Assembly: GCA_029865675.1 (NCBI GenBank)
Contig: JARXAU010000073.1
Location: forward strand, 1 to 13,610
Direction of reading: 5' to 3'
From: Rhodoferax sp.
GTDB taxonomy: Bacteria; Pseudomonadota; Gammaproteobacteria; Burkholderiales; Burkholderiaceae_C
Length of the DNA: 13,610 bases
In this document: piece after piece, positions 1-6,314 of the stretch
Position numbering within the stretch: the stretch's first letter is position 1
Layout of the letters: the number at the start of each line of letters is the position of its first letter
Made by a program: the position numbers and the translations under genes
The notes under the pieces: generated by a model
Database searches by the model: none
The model's input: the letters and a program-made list of their open reading frames with translations, nothing else
Told to the model about the DNA's origin: nothing

Positions 1-1541
1 GTGTCTGTGAACGCCGTACTGCTGACCAGTACGCGATAGCTTGTACCCTTTTTAAGATCCGCACTAGGGTTGATATCCACACCGACTCCCGAGATAGTGA
101 CTTGCGTAATGTCGTTGGCGTTGATGACGCGAACGTCATCACCGTCATTGGTCACGGTGATCGTGCCTGTGCCGGCTTTGACGGCCTCATTGAACGTCAA
201 AACAACGCGGCTTGACGACACCCCCGTAGCGCCTTGCGCCGGGGTGGTCGAAGTCAGTGTGGGGGCAGTAATATCAGCAACAGTGGTGAATGCCAGCATG
301 GTTCCAGTGATCGCGGCAGAACCTGTACCTGCGCTGTCCTTGAAGACTCCAGCTCCGGCTTGAACGGTGTAGGTGGTGCCCGCCAAAAGATCGGTGGTTG
401 GGTTAATCGCCACCGACTTTCCGGAGATCTTCACTTGCGTGGCATCGGCTACAGAAATCGTGCGCACATCGCCTGCGCCATTGCTAACGGTGATGCCTCC
501 GGTGCCAGCAAAAATATCCGTTGCAAAAGTCAAATACAGATTGCTGGCACGCCCAACCGCTGTAGCCAATTTGGTGGGCTTGTAAACCCAAAGCTCTGGT
601 CCAGACGTACCACCGGTCCCTAGTTCGTTGGTGATGTACATGTTCATATCCCGGTCAAAGGTAATCCCTTCATGTTGAGCTGCCAACTCAATGTCGATCG
701 AACTGTAAATCTTGCCTGCGCGGTCCATTTTGAGTATCCGGCTGGACTCTTGACTCAAAACTACCAAGTGCTGGTAGTCGGGCGCGGTAGCGGCTAGCCG
801 GGTAGATAGAGCGGCAATGTCTCCAAAGTCCGCGACGCCTGCTAGGGCGGGGTCGAACAAATTGATGGAGTTTTCGGTGGCGGCAGAACCGTTGGAAGCC
901 GTACCCGCCGTGAAGTCAATGGTGGTTGCGAAAATGCCCAAAGGCGTCTTTTCTTTTACGAAAACGAAGCCGTTGGTGGCTGGGTCGTAGGTCACCCCTT
1001 CCAAACCAATGTTCCCCAGCGTGGTCCCAAGCTTCACCGTTTTTACAGTCGTTACGTCTAAGGTGGTGCCACCAACATATTTGAAAGTAGTCGCTTGCCG
1101 ATAGCGTTCTTCCACCATCACAAAATTCCCGCTACCCAAGTAAGTGAGCCCCTCTGGGTCATAAAAGTAGGTGCCCTGCGGCTTCGTGGCATCAGCTGGC
1201 AAAGTCATTGTGTCAATGAGTTGCCCCGTCTTGGAGGTTTGAATGATCGACGTACCGTTGTCCGAAATCATGAACAACGTGTCGGTATCCTGGTTGTAAG
1301 TCACTGCAGACACTTCTGAGCCCAGTAAGTTGGCCCCGTTACCCTCGGGCAAACTGTATTTACCAACCAGCGTGTAATTGTTCAGGTCCAGACTTTCCTG
1401 CACGGGCGTGAATGCCAGCGCTGGTGTGGCCAATGGCGTCAGTGGCGCGGGCTCGCTTGAACCACCACCGCACGCTGCTAGGGCAAAACTGGCAAACAGG
1501 GCTGCCGCCAGTAGGCTTGTTTTGTCGTAAAAGTTTTGCAT
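1..1541 (-). CDS. SdiA-regulated-domain lipoprotein with bacterial Ig-like domains (3' end outside window)
   Basis: An uninterrupted frame reads from an ATG at 1541 leftwards off the window edge, giving at least 513 residues. Residues 1-24 form a lipoprotein signal with lipobox LAAC (Cys24) followed by GGG; there is no Asp at +2, so outer-membrane sorting is expected. Residues about 50-320 carry the repeated blade motifs of the SdiA-regulated (YjiK-like) propeller family: EVSAVTYN, DPEGLTYLG, GLEGVTYDP, HLVVLSQESS and QHEGITFD. From about 325 two Big_5/SbsA-type Ig-like domains follow, separated at residues 424-442 (ITAPTLTSTTPAQGATGVS). The second is cut by the window edge, so more may follow. 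The ligand or enzymatic role is unknown; a surface-exposed binding or phosphodiesterase/phytase-like propeller are both possible. The Shine-Dalgarno is weak (A-rich leader, no GGAG). The gene is divergent from the downstream mazEF operon and not obviously part of the cellulase cluster. Confidence 0.78.
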   Translation of the reverse strand, partial: MQNFYDKTSLLAAALFASFALAACGGGSSEPAPLTPLATPALAFTPVQESLDLNNYTLVGKYSLPEGNGANLLGSEVSAVTYNQDTDTLFMISDNGTSIIQTSKTGQLIDTMTLPADATKPQGTYFYDPEGLTYLGSGNFVMVEERYRQATTFKYVGGTTLDVTTVKTVKLGTTLGNIGLEGVTYDPATNGFVFVKEKTPLGIFATTIDFTAGTASNGSAATENSINLFDPALAGVADFGDIAALSTRLAATAPDYQHLVVLSQESSRILKMDRAGKIYSSIDIELAAQHEGITFDRDMNMYITNELGTGGTSGPELWVYKPTKLATAVGRASNLYLTFATDIFAGTGGITVSNGAGDVRTISVADATQVKISGKSVAINPTTDLLAGTTYTVQAGAGVFKDSAGTGSAAITGTMLAFTTVADITAPTLTSTTPAQGATGVSSSRVVLTFNEAVKAGTGTITVTNDGDDVRVINANDITQVTISGVGVDINPSADLKKGTSYRVLVSSTAFTD

Positions 1542-1931
1542 GATTTTTCAATAAAAGTTTTAAAAAACATAATCGTTTGCGATGCTTTCACAAGGACGTG
1601 GCAATTTCGTGACAACAGAGTCGCAGTTTTTGCACACCAAAAGTGCTTGACTTGAAGCGCTTGTTGCTTCGAAAACCTGGCAAGACTGCTTGGTCAGGGG
1701 TTCACCGTGTGGTTGCTTTACCCAGTCGCGTCGTCTATGGGCAAAACCGTCCCTTCCAAAGACAGATCAAAAGTGCCCGCAGCATTGTTGTCACCTTTTC
1801 TGGTCGCAGCGTTACGGCATAAGATGGCATTGAGTGTTGTGGTTGTTCCAACTTTCCACTCGGTACCGGAGTCAGTGCCCAACTGACTCACCCCGTTAGT
1901 TACCACGCCGGAATTTTCCAGCCATCATTTG
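1542..1931. other. Intergenic region with an unassigned 62-codon frame
   Basis: This gap lies between the start of the propeller lipoprotein and the mazEF promoter. The half next to the lipoprotein start must hold its promoter, but I see only a weak minus-strand candidate (TTGTGA, 16 bases, TATGTT near 1570-1600). On the minus strand, 1718-1906 is open for 62 codons from a GTG. Its translation (fragments TEWKVGTTTTLNA, FDLSLEGTVLP) matches no family I recognise. It has no convincing ribosome-binding site and may be a gene fragment or chance. Confidence 0.25.
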
Positions 1932-1972
1932 TTGCATGAAACACCTTAGCCTTGTATAGTGTTTCATGTAAC
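1931..1972. promoter_or_regulatory. Inverted-repeat operator over the mazEF promoter
   Basis: A perfect 10-base inverted repeat, CATGAAACAC (1935-1944) and GTGTTTCATG (1959-1968), surrounds a 14-base spacer. Extending outward gives GTTG and TAAC flanks, so 13 of 14 arm positions pair over 1931-1972. The left arm covers the -35 hexamer and the right arm starts inside the -10 hexamer. Bound protein would block RNA polymerase. Autorepression by antitoxin and toxin-antitoxin complex is the general rule for such operons, so this is the expected binding site of the 1989-2213 product. Confidence 0.7.
1932..1960 (+). promoter_or_regulatory. Sigma70 promoter of the mazEF-type operon
   Basis: A -35 element TTGCAT (1932-1937) and a -10 element TATAGT (1955-1960) are separated by exactly 17 bases, close to consensus. 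The expected transcription start is near 1967, about 20 bases before the antitoxin ATG at 1989. An AGGGAG Shine-Dalgarno (1978-1983) sits 5 bases before that ATG. No other strong promoter is visible nearby on this strand. Confidence 0.75.
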
Positions 1973-1988
1973 TTTATAGGGAGCACTC

Positions 1989-2213
1989 ATGGCAAGCACT
2001 CACGTGAACGCACGCGTTCAAAAACACCGCGATGCGCTGCGCATGGCCGGGCTGCGTCCGGTGCAAATTTGGGTTTCAGACACGCGGAGCCCGGAGTTTC
2101 AGAGCGAATGTCGCCGTCAATGCCTGCTGGTTGCGCAGGCCGATAGCCTTGATACCGGTACCCAGCAGCTGATGGATGCGGCGCTGGCCGACGTAGACGG
2201 CTGGACAGAATGA
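1989..2213 (+). CDS. MazE-like antitoxin (DUF3018 type)
   Basis: A 74-residue acidic-tailed protein that matches, from memory, the short MazE-like antitoxins of proteobacteria: an N-terminal R-V-Q-K-H-R-D segment, then GLRPVQIWVSDTRSPEF at residues 21-37, and a C-terminus ending in DVDGWTE. The N-terminal part would bind DNA (the operator just upstream) and the C-terminal part would wrap around and neutralise the toxin. The ATG at 1989 is chosen because AGGGAG lies 5 bases upstream and the promoter is correctly placed. The stop overlaps the toxin start by four bases (ATGA at 2210-2213), the usual translational coupling of such pairs. Confidence 0.85.
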   Translation: MASTHVNARVQKHRDALRMAGLRPVQIWVSDTRSPEFQSECRRQCLLVAQADSLDTGTQQLMDAALADVDGWTE

Positions 2214-2500
2214 AGCGAGGCGACCTGGTCACCATCGCCATACAAGGGGACTTCGGAAAACCACGCCCGGCCTTGGTCATTCAAGCGGATGCGTTCAACC
2301 AGCACAGTAGTGCGACCCTTCTGCCCATTACCAGCGCGCTGGTGTCCGCGCCATTGCTGCGTGTCAAGCTGAAACCTAGCTTACGGAACGGCTTGCAAAA
2401 GCCCTCCGAGGTAATGGTGGACAAGGCCATCACGGTTAAGCGCGACAAAATTGGTCCCGTTTTTGGGCGAATTGAGGCGGATGCACTCGTAGAGGTATAG
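2210..2500 (+). CDS. MazF/PemK-family mRNA interferase, probably truncated by an amber codon
   Basis: A 96-residue protein of the MazF/PemK/CcdB-fold endoribonuclease family, which cleaves mRNA at specific sites when free of antitoxin. Family features are the N-terminal MKRGDLVTIA strand, the KPRPALVIQA segment at residues 17-26 (containing the conserved Arg) and the LLPITSALV strand at 37-45 (containing the conserved Thr/Ser). VDKAITVKRDKIG follows near residues 70-82. Family members usually have a further C-terminal helix. Here TAG at 2498-2500 replaces what looks like a Glu codon, and the same frame continues as RCLAVFLGIAK to a TGA at 2534-2536, exactly that missing helix. Catalytic residues are retained, but loss of the helix may reduce folding or activity. 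It is translationally coupled to the antitoxin. Confidence 0.83.
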   Translation: MKRGDLVTIAIQGDFGKPRPALVIQADAFNQHSSATLLPITSALVSAPLLRVKLKPSLRNGLQKPSEVMVDKAITVKRDKIGPVFGRIEADALVEV

Positions 2501-2602
2501 CGTTGTCTGGCCGTGTTTTTGGGAATTGCAAAATGAGCAGCCGTACCAAAGAACGTTGGGTAGAAATTGAAGGTTGCTTGTCACGACAGCGATTGAAACC
2601 CC

Positions 2603-2939
2603 TTGACGGCACTTCACAAAGTCTCCCGAGGGGAGCCCACGTCGCCTCCCGGCGTACCGTTTGTTGATGGTGGCCCGCTGCCGGATCCGCTACCTTCACC
2701 GACCCAGACCCAAGACGAGGCCATCGCCTTTGAGTGCGCCGGCGAGTGCATGACGCACCTGAGCGCGATCGATACAGCTAAGGTCTGTTATGACAAGCCG
2801 TGCCCGAGCGGCGCGCAGTCCTCGAATTGGAAAAGTCGCGTTTGTTCGAGAAGCGGCGCACCTTGCATTGCGAATACCACGTCAGGATTGCACGTGGCCG
2901 TAGCCCAACCGGGATTTTTTCAAGATCGATCCCAAGCGA
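2603..2939 (+). pseudogene. Frame-broken gene remnant of unknown family
   Basis: No intact gene spans this stretch. Frame 2603-2795 carries a coding-like segment (residue fragments LPDPLPSP, DEAIAFECAGECMTHL). The likeness then moves to another frame, about 2790-2910 (fragments ERRAVLELEKSRLFEKR, RIARGRSP), and then to the frame of the DUF4357 segment (FFKIDPKRV). Two single-base losses, near 2790 and near 2912, would explain the breaks and would fuse everything into one frame ending at 3314. That reconstruction is inference. A separate 44-codon frame at 2533-2667 starts with an ATG overlapping the original mazF stop, but has no recognisable relative. Confidence 0.35.
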
Positions 2940-3314
2940 GTGATTGCCGTACTCAGGCTGCTCAAGGTGCAAGACATCGCGGTCCAGCTAGAGCAAACGC
3001 TGGAAGCTGAAGTGACCGCCGCCGACAAGCAGTCCGCCCAAAACCTCAAAGACGCCCGCCGCCCGCGCATGAACTTTCACGAGTTGGGCGTTCCCAGCGG
3101 TTCGGTGCTGCTGTTCAAAGACGGGCAGTCGCAGGCCGTGGTGGTGAGCGACAAAAAGGTGGAGTTGCAAGGCGCCGTATGTTCCCTGACCGCAGCCACC
3201 CGCAAGCTCATGGGCCTGCCAGACGACTACCCGCTGCAGCCCTCGCCACACTGGAGCTTTAACGGCCAGTCGCTCAAAGCGCTTTACGAGGCGGTGCATG
3301 ACGGCGGGGAGTGA
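2940..3314 (+). CDS. DUF4357-like domain protein, probably the 3' part of a broken gene
   Basis: The open frame encodes 124 residues from a GTG at 2940. Residues about 44-115 resemble DUF4357, a small domain usually found at the C-terminus of GIY-YIG-type nucleases and restriction-associated proteins: FHELGVPSGSVLLF, VVVSDKKVELQG and SLTAATRKLMG, ending in a W-x-F-x-G-x-S-L motif (HWSFNGQSL). Its function is unknown. No ribosome-binding site precedes the GTG, and coding likeness continues upstream (FFKIDPKR) to a TAG near 2902, so the start is arbitrary and the gene is probably a truncated remnant. Its end overlaps the toxin fragment that follows. Confidence 0.5.
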   Translation: MIAVLRLLKVQDIAVQLEQTLEAEVTAADKQSAQNLKDARRPRMNFHELGVPSGSVLLFKDGQSQAVVVSDKKVELQGAVCSLTAATRKLMGLPDDYPLQPSPHWSFNGQSLKALYEAVHDGGE

Positions 3315-3396
3315 GGCTTGGGTATGGCAGCAGCAAACGCCTGACAAGGATTTATATATGGCGCGCAAGCGTCTTAAGGAGATGCTGCATGGCTGA
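3298..3396 (+). pseudogene. C-terminal remnant of a Gp49-like (HigB/RelE superfamily) toxin
   Basis: A 32-codon frame too short for ordinary gene calling reads WQQQTPDKDL then ARKRLKEMLHG before a TGA at 3394-3396. This closely resembles the tail of phage Gp49-like (PF05973) toxins, whose last strand ends in a Q-K-K-T-x-x-T-P pattern followed by a helix rich in A-R-K-R-L-K-E. The stop overlaps the next ATG by eight bases (ATGGCTGA, 3389-3396), the arrangement expected for a toxin followed by its XRE antitoxin. The first ~75-80 residues, including the fold core, are missing; upstream DNA in this frame overlaps the DUF4357 segment, which marks a deletion junction near 3298-3316. Confidence 0.55.
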
Positions 3397-3589
3397 TTTG
3401 AAATTTGAACCCATTGCTCAGGATCACGCCGAATTCATTGCGCGGGCAAAGCTTCGGCCGGGTTTTACTGAGGCTTACGCCGTGCTGGAGCGCGAATACG
3501 CCTCGGCCCGCCAGACGCTGGATGCGCGCTGCACGCCTGACGCAGCCCAAGATCCAACTAAAGCGCAGCCACCGCACACTCCACATTGA
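3389..3589 (+). pseudogene. XRE-family antitoxin remnant lacking its helix-turn-helix
   Basis: A strong AAGGAG (3376-3381) lies 7 bases before the ATG at 3389. The 66 residues start like HigA-type antitoxins paired with Gp49-like toxins: FEPIAQDHAEFIARAK, then RPGFTEAY and ARQTLDAR at about residues 25-48. In relatives a helix-turn-helix beginning R-A-G-L-T-Q follows at once. Here that frame instead runs into an unrelated tail (CTPDAAQD, ending HTPH). The expected A-R-L-T-Q does appear in the +1 frame at the same place, and L-K-R ... L-H-I-E, like the family C-terminus, appears about 10 codons on. A frameshift plus an internal deletion of most of the DNA-binding domain explains this. The product may still be translated but should not bind DNA. 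Confidence 0.6.
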
Positions 3590-3601
3590 GAAACGCAAGC
3601 C

Positions 3602-3880
3602 ATGCAAACCCAAGCACGCACCTCCTATGCAAAACCTAGCGCCACCGTGACGCCCACAGCCGCCAGCGGCTGGCGCGTTCGGCTTGCGGCACTCTCCTTG
3701 GCGCTGAGTTTGTGTGCCTGCGGCATGGAAACCGCTGCCACCGCCGCTGCCGCCGCCAAGTTGCAGGCCCAACAAGCGCAGGCGGCGCAGCAGCAGTTGG
3801 ACGCGGCCCGGCAGCAGCTGGAGCAGGCGAACGCGCAGCTGGAGGCGCGCAAGCAACAAATGGACGCCGCCGCCCAGTAA
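3602..3880 (+). CDS. Small coiled-coil lipoprotein
   Basis: A 92-residue protein with an N-terminal stretch, a hydrophobic segment at residues 26-38 and a lipobox LCAC (Cys40) followed by G-M. The mature part is almost entirely Ala/Gln/Glu/Lys/Arg (residues 50-92, for example QQQLDAARQQLEQAN) with heptad-like spacing, so a single alpha-helical coiled coil anchored in the outer membrane is likely, loosely like Lpp in style but not recognisably homologous. The start at 3602 gives a long n-region of 25 residues; no good ribosome-binding site is visible, so the true start is uncertain. It follows the antitoxin remnant by 12 bases. Function unknown; the low-complexity composition lowers certainty. 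Confidence 0.6.
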   Translation: MQTQARTSYAKPSATVTPTAASGWRVRLAALSLALSLCACGMETAATAAAAAKLQAQQAQAAQQQLDAARQQLEQANAQLEARKQQMDAAAQ

Positions 3881-3940
3881 CGCTGACGCAACCATTGCCC
3901 GATCAACAAAAGCCCCAACCCGTTAAAGGAGTGTGAAATC

Positions 3941-4573
3941 ATGTGTGTCTCAGCCAAGCCCCCGCCGCCGTCGCGCTTCGCTACCGCACTTTTGTGTGTG
4001 TCTTTTGTATTCATCGCCAGTGGCGCGCTGAATTACGGTCCATTCGGCTATTTTTGGGCCACACCGTTTGCGCTTTACGCCACGCTGTACGCCAGTTACG
4101 CCAGTCGCTACTTTCAGAGCCGGTGGCCCTTGATTGGCGTGGTCGCGTTCATTGCTGCGGGGGTGCTGCTTAACGAAACCATAGAGAAAAACCCCCTGGT
4201 TTTCCCCATTCTTACCGACGGTTACTTGCAAGAAATACGGCAAGCCGCTGGCGCGCGCGGCAGCGACTCGGCCGAGCTGATTGGCGAGCGCTTGCGCGTC
4301 ACCGGCGTTTCGGTCAGGGGCAACGGTTTGAGTGCCAATCCGGTGTTGATTGCCAGCGACGGGCGCCGTTACCGGTTTGATGAAAGGGACCAGTTGTATT
4401 ACTCGTACTACCAATCGGGTACCGAGGGGAAGCGGTCCGAGTTCGGCTTCCGTCCCAGCGGACCGGTGGAAAGTCCGGTGTTCGAAGCAGCGGGCGACTT
4501 GATGTATTACCCCATGCTGCCGTTTGTGGCCTATCACGCGGTCAAAGATACGCTCAGTCGCAGCCTGCCTTAG
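3941..4573 (+). CDS. Unrecognised integral membrane protein
   Basis: A 210-residue protein with three predicted hydrophobic segments, about residues 13-31, 37-56 and 63-77, followed by a soluble domain of about 130 residues rich in charged and aromatic residues (YRFDERDQLYYSYYQ). I do not recognise the family. The ATG at 3941 is preceded by AAAGGAG at 3925-3931, 9 bases away, so the start is well supported. Composition and codon use look like ordinary coding DNA, unlike the broken frames around it. It stands 60 bases after the coiled-coil lipoprotein on the same strand and may share its transcript; no functional link can be shown. Confidence 0.8.
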   Translation: MCVSAKPPPPSRFATALLCVSFVFIASGALNYGPFGYFWATPFALYATLYASYASRYFQSRWPLIGVVAFIAAGVLLNETIEKNPLVFPILTDGYLQEIRQAAGARGSDSAELIGERLRVTGVSVRGNGLSANPVLIASDGRRYRFDERDQLYYSYYQSGTEGKRSEFGFRPSGPVESPVFEAAGDLMYYPMLPFVAYHAVKDTLSRSLP

Positions 4574-4715
4574 GCGCATTGGTGAGTTTGGCGGGTTTGC
4601 AGGCCTTGGCCGCTGTTGCTGTTTTGGACCAAGGGCGTCCAGCACTCGGCGCCGGGTGAACGAAGCGACACGCAGCTTAGGCCGCCAAATCGCGGCAGGG
4701 CACAACACCGCCCGC

Positions 4716-4835
4716 ATGACCGTACTAGAAAACTACCAAAAAGAACTCAAAACCCGCAGCTACTAAGACGACCCCGCGCAACGGCGGGCCGTGGCCGCCC
4801 TGGAGCGTTGTGCCACCGAGTGGGCAGCACCCAAG
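4716..4835 (+). pseudogene. zapE: N-terminal fragment of a ZapE/AFG1-like ATPase
   Basis: From the ATG at 4716 the translation is MTVLENYQKELKTRSY, then a TAA (4764-4766), then in the same frame DDPAQRRAVAALERCATEWA. This is recognisably the start of ZapE, the AFG1-family ATPase linked to cell division, as found in Comamonadaceae, where a Gln codon (CAA) is expected in place of the TAA. Likeness ends at about residue 40, before the Walker A motif, and the continuation (LPWIHLMGLQ) does not fit. The fragment is therefore a dead partial copy. Whether an intact zapE exists elsewhere cannot be seen here. Confidence 0.65.
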
Positions 4836-5050
4836 CTGGCTATGCGTGCCTTGGTGGCAGAAGAAGGCGTGGTCCTGAAAGGACAACGCAGCTTGCCATG
4901 GATCCACTTGATGGGTTTACAGCTTGGTGCAGCAGGCCAATCACCTGTTCATCGCGGACTTTTTACATCGCTCCATTGAAACCGAGAAATCGCCGCTTCT
5001 GCCGCTGTGTGCCGCCTGAATGGGAGGCGGCGGCAATTTGCTGCCCGCCA
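4836..5050. other. Non-coding stretch with a 35-codon unassigned remnant
   Basis: No intact gene was found between the zapE fragment and the end of the convergent GlcG-like gene. One plus-strand frame, 4912-5019, reads as plausible protein (fragment LVQQANHLFIADFLHRSIE) but has neither a start nor a known relative; it may be the tail of another broken gene. An imperfect hairpin, GGCGG with CCGCC arms at about 5026-5049, lies just past the minus-strand GlcG-like stop. It has no T-run, so it is at best a weak terminator. Confidence 0.3.
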
Positions 5051-5512
5051 CTACGCCACCAAGCTATAAGCCCCCAACTGCTCCCCCGCAGTGCGCAAGA
5101 CCGCTACGTCTTGCTCGCCACGAAGACCACTAAAGGCCAGCACCAGGCGCTCGCCAGTGGTGGTTTCAGCCTCCACGCCGCCTTGCCAGCCGATGAACTC
5201 GGGGTGGGGAATGCCAGAGGCTTCGGGGTTGAGCTGGCCGGTGTAGACCAGTGCCTCAAATCTGCCGGTGGCGTGGCCGGTGCGCCACACCTGCAGCGCT
5301 TTTTTGTGGGCCACTAGGGCGGCCTGGCGCTGGCGCACGGGGTCGGTGCCGTAGATGCGCATGGCGGTGTTGCCCTCGTCGTCCATGGCACAGAGCACGC
5401 AGTTGCCCTGGCCAATAGACCAGTCCTCGGGCGCCTGCAAGACCGTGGGCAGCAGGCGGGCGATTTCGTCGCCAATGGCGTTGCACAGGGTTTGGAATTC
5501 GGGGCGGTTCAC
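5051..5512 (-). CDS. GlcG/HbpS-like (haem-degrading-type domain) protein
   Basis: A 153-residue cytosolic protein with no signal or membrane segment. It fits the GlcG/HbpS family pattern: a central helix with A-x-x-x-A-H-K-K-A (residues 65-72, ALVAHKKA), a loop ending in L-N-P-E-A-S-G-I-P (94-102) and a late strand-turn-helix AFSGLRGEQDVAVLR (126-140) that parallels the G-V-S-G-x-x-G-E-Q-D region of the family. Members bind haem or small ligands, and some are encoded beside oxidoreductases; the ligand here is not inferable. Translation starts at a GTG at 5512 with AAGGA seven bases upstream. It follows the SDR gene by 17 bases, so the two are almost certainly cotranscribed. Confidence 0.68.
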   Translation of the reverse strand: MNRPEFQTLCNAIGDEIARLLPTVLQAPEDWSIGQGNCVLCAMDDEGNTAMRIYGTDPVRQRQAALVAHKKALQVWRTGHATGRFEALVYTGQLNPEASGIPHPEFIGWQGGVEAETTTGERLVLAFSGLRGEQDVAVLRTAGEQLGAYSLVA

Positions 5513-5529
5513 GCAAACGTCCTTGGGGT

Positions 5530-6237
5530 TTAGTAGTCAATTTGCTGGCTGCCGTGCCAGAACTTGCCGGTCTCTTCCCAGGGCAGGGCGCAGACTTCTA
5601 GGGTGCGGCGTGCGCCGTCGGCTGGCTCGCCGGGGGCGTTGGGGCCGCCCAGGTCGGTGCGCAGCCAGCCGGGGTCTAGTGCGTTCACGGCCACTTGGCC
5701 GCGCAGCTCGCCCGCCCACAGCAAAGACATGCCGTTGAGCGCGTACTTGGTCAGGCGGTAGGTGGGCATGTCGGGCGTTTCGCGCAGCGCTTGCAGGGTG
5801 CCCGCGCCCGAGCTGAGGTTGATCACCCGGGGCTCGCGGCCTTTTTTCAGCAATGGCACCAGGCGGAAGATCAGCTCGTGCTGGGCAAACACGTTGATGC
5901 GCCACTGCTCGTTAAGCATGTCCAGGCCTTCCTCGTACCAGTCTTTTTTATAGACCTGGACGGCGGCGTTGTTGACCAAGATGTCGAGCGAATCCCAGTG
6001 CGCGGCCACCGCGTTGGCAATGGTGGCTGGCGCGCTGGCGTCGGCCAGGTCGGCCAGCACAGGGGTGAAGTCGCCCAGGGTTTTGAATTCTTCTGCGGCT
6101 TTGGCTAGGCGGTCCGCGTCGCGCGCGGTGCCAATAACGTGGGCACCGGCTTTCAAAAAGAGCTTGGTGCTCTCATAGCCTACGCCTCTGGAGGCGCCGG
6201 TGAGCACAATGCGTTTGCCGTTCAAGTGGGCAGTCAT
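5530..6237 (-). CDS. Short-chain dehydrogenase/reductase (SDR)
   Basis: A 235-residue classical SDR, normal length for the family. The Rossmann nucleotide-binding motif T-G-A-S-R-G-V-G is at residues 13-20, with Arg17 and Arg39 suggesting NADP(H) preference. The NNAA segment is at 89-92, the structural Asn114 in INVF, the catalytic Ser in NLSSGAG (142/143), and the Y-x-x-x-K catalytic pair at Tyr160 and Lys164. The DPGWLRTDLGG stretch after strand 6 is typical. The substrate cannot be told from sequence. The ATG at 6237 has AAAGGA about nine bases upstream. It lies 75 bases after the GH9 gene and 17 before the GlcG-like gene. It could belong to the cellulase transcript or form its own two-gene unit, since a hairpin separates it from GH9. 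Confidence 0.9.
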   Translation of the reverse strand: MTAHLNGKRIVLTGASRGVGYESTKLFLKAGAHVIGTARDADRLAKAAEEFKTLGDFTPVLADLADASAPATIANAVAAHWDSLDILVNNAAVQVYKKDWYEEGLDMLNEQWRINVFAQHELIFRLVPLLKKGREPRVINLSSGAGTLQALRETPDMPTYRLTKYALNGMSLLWAGELRGQVAVNALDPGWLRTDLGGPNAPGEPADGARRTLEVCALPWEETGKFWHGSQQIDY

Positions 6238-6273
6238 GGAAGAGGTTCCTTTGATAAATGGTTAACGTGGAAG

Positions 6274-6314
6274 AACTTTCATGATTTGGGGTGCTGCGCA
6301 CCTTCATGAAAGTT
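6274..6314 (-). terminator. Two-tier hairpin overlapping the GH9 stop codon
   Basis: A perfect 11-base inverted repeat, AACTTTCATGA (6274-6284) and TCATGAAAGTT (6304-6314), encloses a second one, GGTGC (6290-6294) and GCACC (6298-6302), with a three-base loop. The outer arm covers two bases of the GH9 TAA (6313-6315). No T-run follows on the minus strand, so it is not a standard rho-independent terminator. It may instead cap the upstream mRNA against 3' decay and partly separate SDR/GlcG expression from the cellulase genes. Confidence 0.45.

Noticed and set aside
1718..1906. Possible integrase N-terminal fragment on the minus strand
   Set aside because: The L-C-R-N-A stretch vaguely recalls tyrosine-recombinase arm domains, but the rest does not fit and no other integrase part or attachment repeat is near.
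3950..4717. A 255-codon open frame on the minus strand opposite the membrane protein
   Set aside because: It is antisense to a gene with a strong ribosome-binding site and hydrophobic segments. Its translation is basic and low in recognisable motifs, typical of shadow frames in GC-rich DNA.
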